Source: CAVZLD01 sp964522605 (GTDB taxonomy: Bacteria; Planctomycetota; Planctomycetia; Pirellulales; Pirellulaceae). Taken from it: DNA of 7,363 nucleotides. The position numbers and the translations under genes are program-made. The notes beneath the pieces were generated by a model that ran no database searches, was not told where the DNA came from, and was given only the letters and a program-made list of their open reading frames with translations. Position 1 is the stretch's first letter, and each line of letters starts with the position of its first letter. Positions 6,269 to 7,363 of the stretch are shown one piece after another. Where the stretch lies: contig CAZFWV010000341.1 in NCBI GenBank assembly GCA_964522605.1, forward strand, positions 1-7,363, read 5' to 3'.

Positions 6269-7078
6269 GTGGAATACGATCAGAACGATACCTTTACGTG
6301 TCAAGCTTTACAACGCAAGGATCTGGATGCGATTCGCCAACGCGTCCTGAGTGAACCAGGCTATCTGAAATCGCGCGACTACATTGGCAACACACCACTG
6401 CTTACGGTTATCGCCCACGATTGTTTGGAACTCGTGGAATTGATGCTGCTGCACGGGGCGGATCCGAACATTGCCGTCGACGACGGGTACACCTGCCTTT
6501 TGACCGCCATCGAGTCGGAAGGTGCGGAATCCGATGCGATTGTTGCGCGACTGATTGAGTCCGGGGCCAACATTCACAAGTCAGGAATCAACGGATGGAC
6601 TCCGTTACACATGGCTGCCGCACGAAATCAGCTCAAGAAGGCTGCTCGGTTGCTCGATGCAGGAGCACAGATCGATCAGCGGAAGGAAATTGACGGCGAA
6701 GAGACGCCTCTCATGGAAGCGGCCTATTGTGGGCATCCAGAAATGGTGAAGTTGTTGCTGGATCGCGGTGCCAATCCGGCCCTTCGCGAAACCGTCAGCG
6801 GTCACACGCCACTCGAGATTGCCCAGCACGCCGCCCGCGGTGCCGATCCGTCGGTTTATGAATGTTTGAAGAAGGAAGAATTTGCCTTGGACCCCGCCGA
6901 GCTGTTCTCCGATGTCGACCTGCCGCCGGATCAACTCGAGATTGTGAAGGGGCTTCTCCAGGACGTTGATCTGGCGGAATCCTATCGTAAGAACGCGAAT
7001 CAACTCGCGCGAGAAGGGAACCACGCGGAGGTGATCCGGATTCTGTCCGAGTATGGAAAAGAGCCGGAGAGCCCGTAG
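6269..7078 (+). CDS. Ankyrin-repeat protein
   Basis: The frame from a GTG at 6269 encodes 269 residues with about five ankyrin repeats, recognisable by TPLL/TPLH/TPLM turns and by LLxxGAxxN/D ends: GNTPLLTVI to LLHGADPN (40-65), DGYTCLLTA to LIESGANIH, GWTPLHMAA to LLDAGAQID, ETPLMEAAYCGHPEMVKLLLDRGANP, and a last GHTPLEIAQHA. Ankyrin stacks bind protein partners. A helical C-terminal tail ends with HAEVIRILSEYGKEPESP. I chose GTG 6269 because AAAGGA (6255-6260) lies eight bases before it and the upstream residues in frame use AGA/AGG codons and look non-coding. However the frame stays open back into the N gap, so a longer form or a fusion to the isomerase-like protein is possible. No signal peptide is seen from this start. 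Confidence 0.75.
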   Translation: MEYDQNDTFTCQALQRKDLDAIRQRVLSEPGYLKSRDYIGNTPLLTVIAHDCLELVELMLLHGADPNIAVDDGYTCLLTAIESEGAESDAIVARLIESGANIHKSGINGWTPLHMAAARNQLKKAARLLDAGAQIDQRKEIDGEETPLMEAAYCGHPEMVKLLLDRGANPALRETVSGHTPLEIAQHAARGADPSVYECLKKEEFALDPAELFSDVDLPPDQLEIVKGLLQDVDLAESYRKNANQLAREGNHAEVIRILSEYGKEPESP

Positions 7079-7202
7079 TCGGGTCCTTCAGGAATGCGAC
7101 GGGGTCCCGATACGTCGGTTGGGGAGCCTCGGTCAAATCCGTCCCCGTCGGCCGACTTGAGGTACTTGTTTCGCCTGCATGTACTGCGGTGGGCGGACAG
7201 TA

Positions 7203-7363
7203 ATGAGTTTACTCTCCCTCTGGAGGTCGTGCGGCTTCTCACTCTGCCTGCTTTTCACTTCGCGTCGATGCGGCCAGAATCCGACGCCTGGAGCCCCTTT
7301 GGCGGACACCCCCCCTAAACTGCACCTCGGGACTGGCGTATTCGCCGTCCGGAATGACCGCGA
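7203..7363 (+). CDS. 5' end of an unidentified gene with a signal-like N-terminus
   Basis: An open frame from ATG 7203 runs off the right edge with 53 complete codons. It begins MSLLSLWRSCGFSLCLLFTS, a hydrophobic stretch like a signal peptide or membrane anchor, then RRCGQNPTPGAPLADTPPKL with a proline-rich linker, then HLGTGVFAVRNDR. The cysteine in RRCG lacks a proper lipobox. An in-frame ATG at 7179 would add eight residues. The nearest ribosome-site candidate is the weak GGCGGA just upstream. I do not recognise the family. Support comes from the uninterrupted frame, the signal-like composition and the position 124 bases after the previous stop on the same strand. Confidence 0.5.
   Translation, partial: MSLLSLWRSCGFSLCLLFTSRRCGQNPTPGAPLADTPPKLHLGTGVFAVRNDR

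Noticed and set aside
7097..7150. CGACGGGG (7097-7104) and CCCCGTCG (7143-7150) as a terminator after the ankyrin gene
   Set aside because: The 8-bp arms are exact, but the 38-base loop and the lack of a T-tract make an intrinsic terminator doubtful.

Overview
The window looks like chromosomal DNA from a planctomycete, probably of the Pirellula/Rhodopirellula type. The pointers are moderately high G+C, enzymes with twin-arginine (Tat) signals, a secreted sulfatase with a planctomycete-style layout, loosely packed genes, and dispersed palindromic repeats in the intergenic spaces. This placement is an inference from style; there is no rRNA or other taxonomic marker here.

Layout, left to right. 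Positions 2-76 hold the last 24 codons of an unidentified + strand gene. Positions 77-434 are intergenic and contain an 80-bp palindromic repeat (165-244), two smaller hairpins and a candidate promoter. A Tat-signal aldo/keto reductase follows (435-1505, +). Convergent to it is a two-gene minus-strand operon: a secreted sulfatase (4206 to 2551) followed by a nitrilase-superfamily carbon-nitrogen hydrolase (2499 to 1657). The convergent junction (1506-1656) holds a second, unrelated palindromic repeat and a stem-loop plus T-tract terminator. The divergent intergenic space 4207-4609 carries a second copy of the first palindrome (4334-4415), a degenerate 10-bp periodic GC-rich tract, and promoters for both directions. 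A Tat-signal protein with an L-fucose/L-arabinose isomerase-type fold starts at 4610 and runs into a 100-N assembly gap (6097-6196). After the gap lies an ankyrin-repeat protein ending at 7078, then the start of a further + strand gene with a signal-like N-terminus (7203 to the window edge).

Function. Three of the enzymes carry export signals (two Tat, one Sec-like), so much of this locus probably acts outside the cytoplasm. A sulfatase, an aldo/keto reductase and a sugar-isomerase-fold protein would fit processing of sulfated sugars, but nothing in the sequence proves that they share a pathway. The main caution concerns the last large gene. The continuous 822-codon frame from 4610 to 7078 crosses a gap of exactly 100 N, the usual placeholder for an unknown length, so the isomerase-like and ankyrin parts are annotated here as two genes. 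The most unusual points are the exported isomerase-fold enzyme with its uneven cysteine distribution and the two families of palindromic intergenic repeats.
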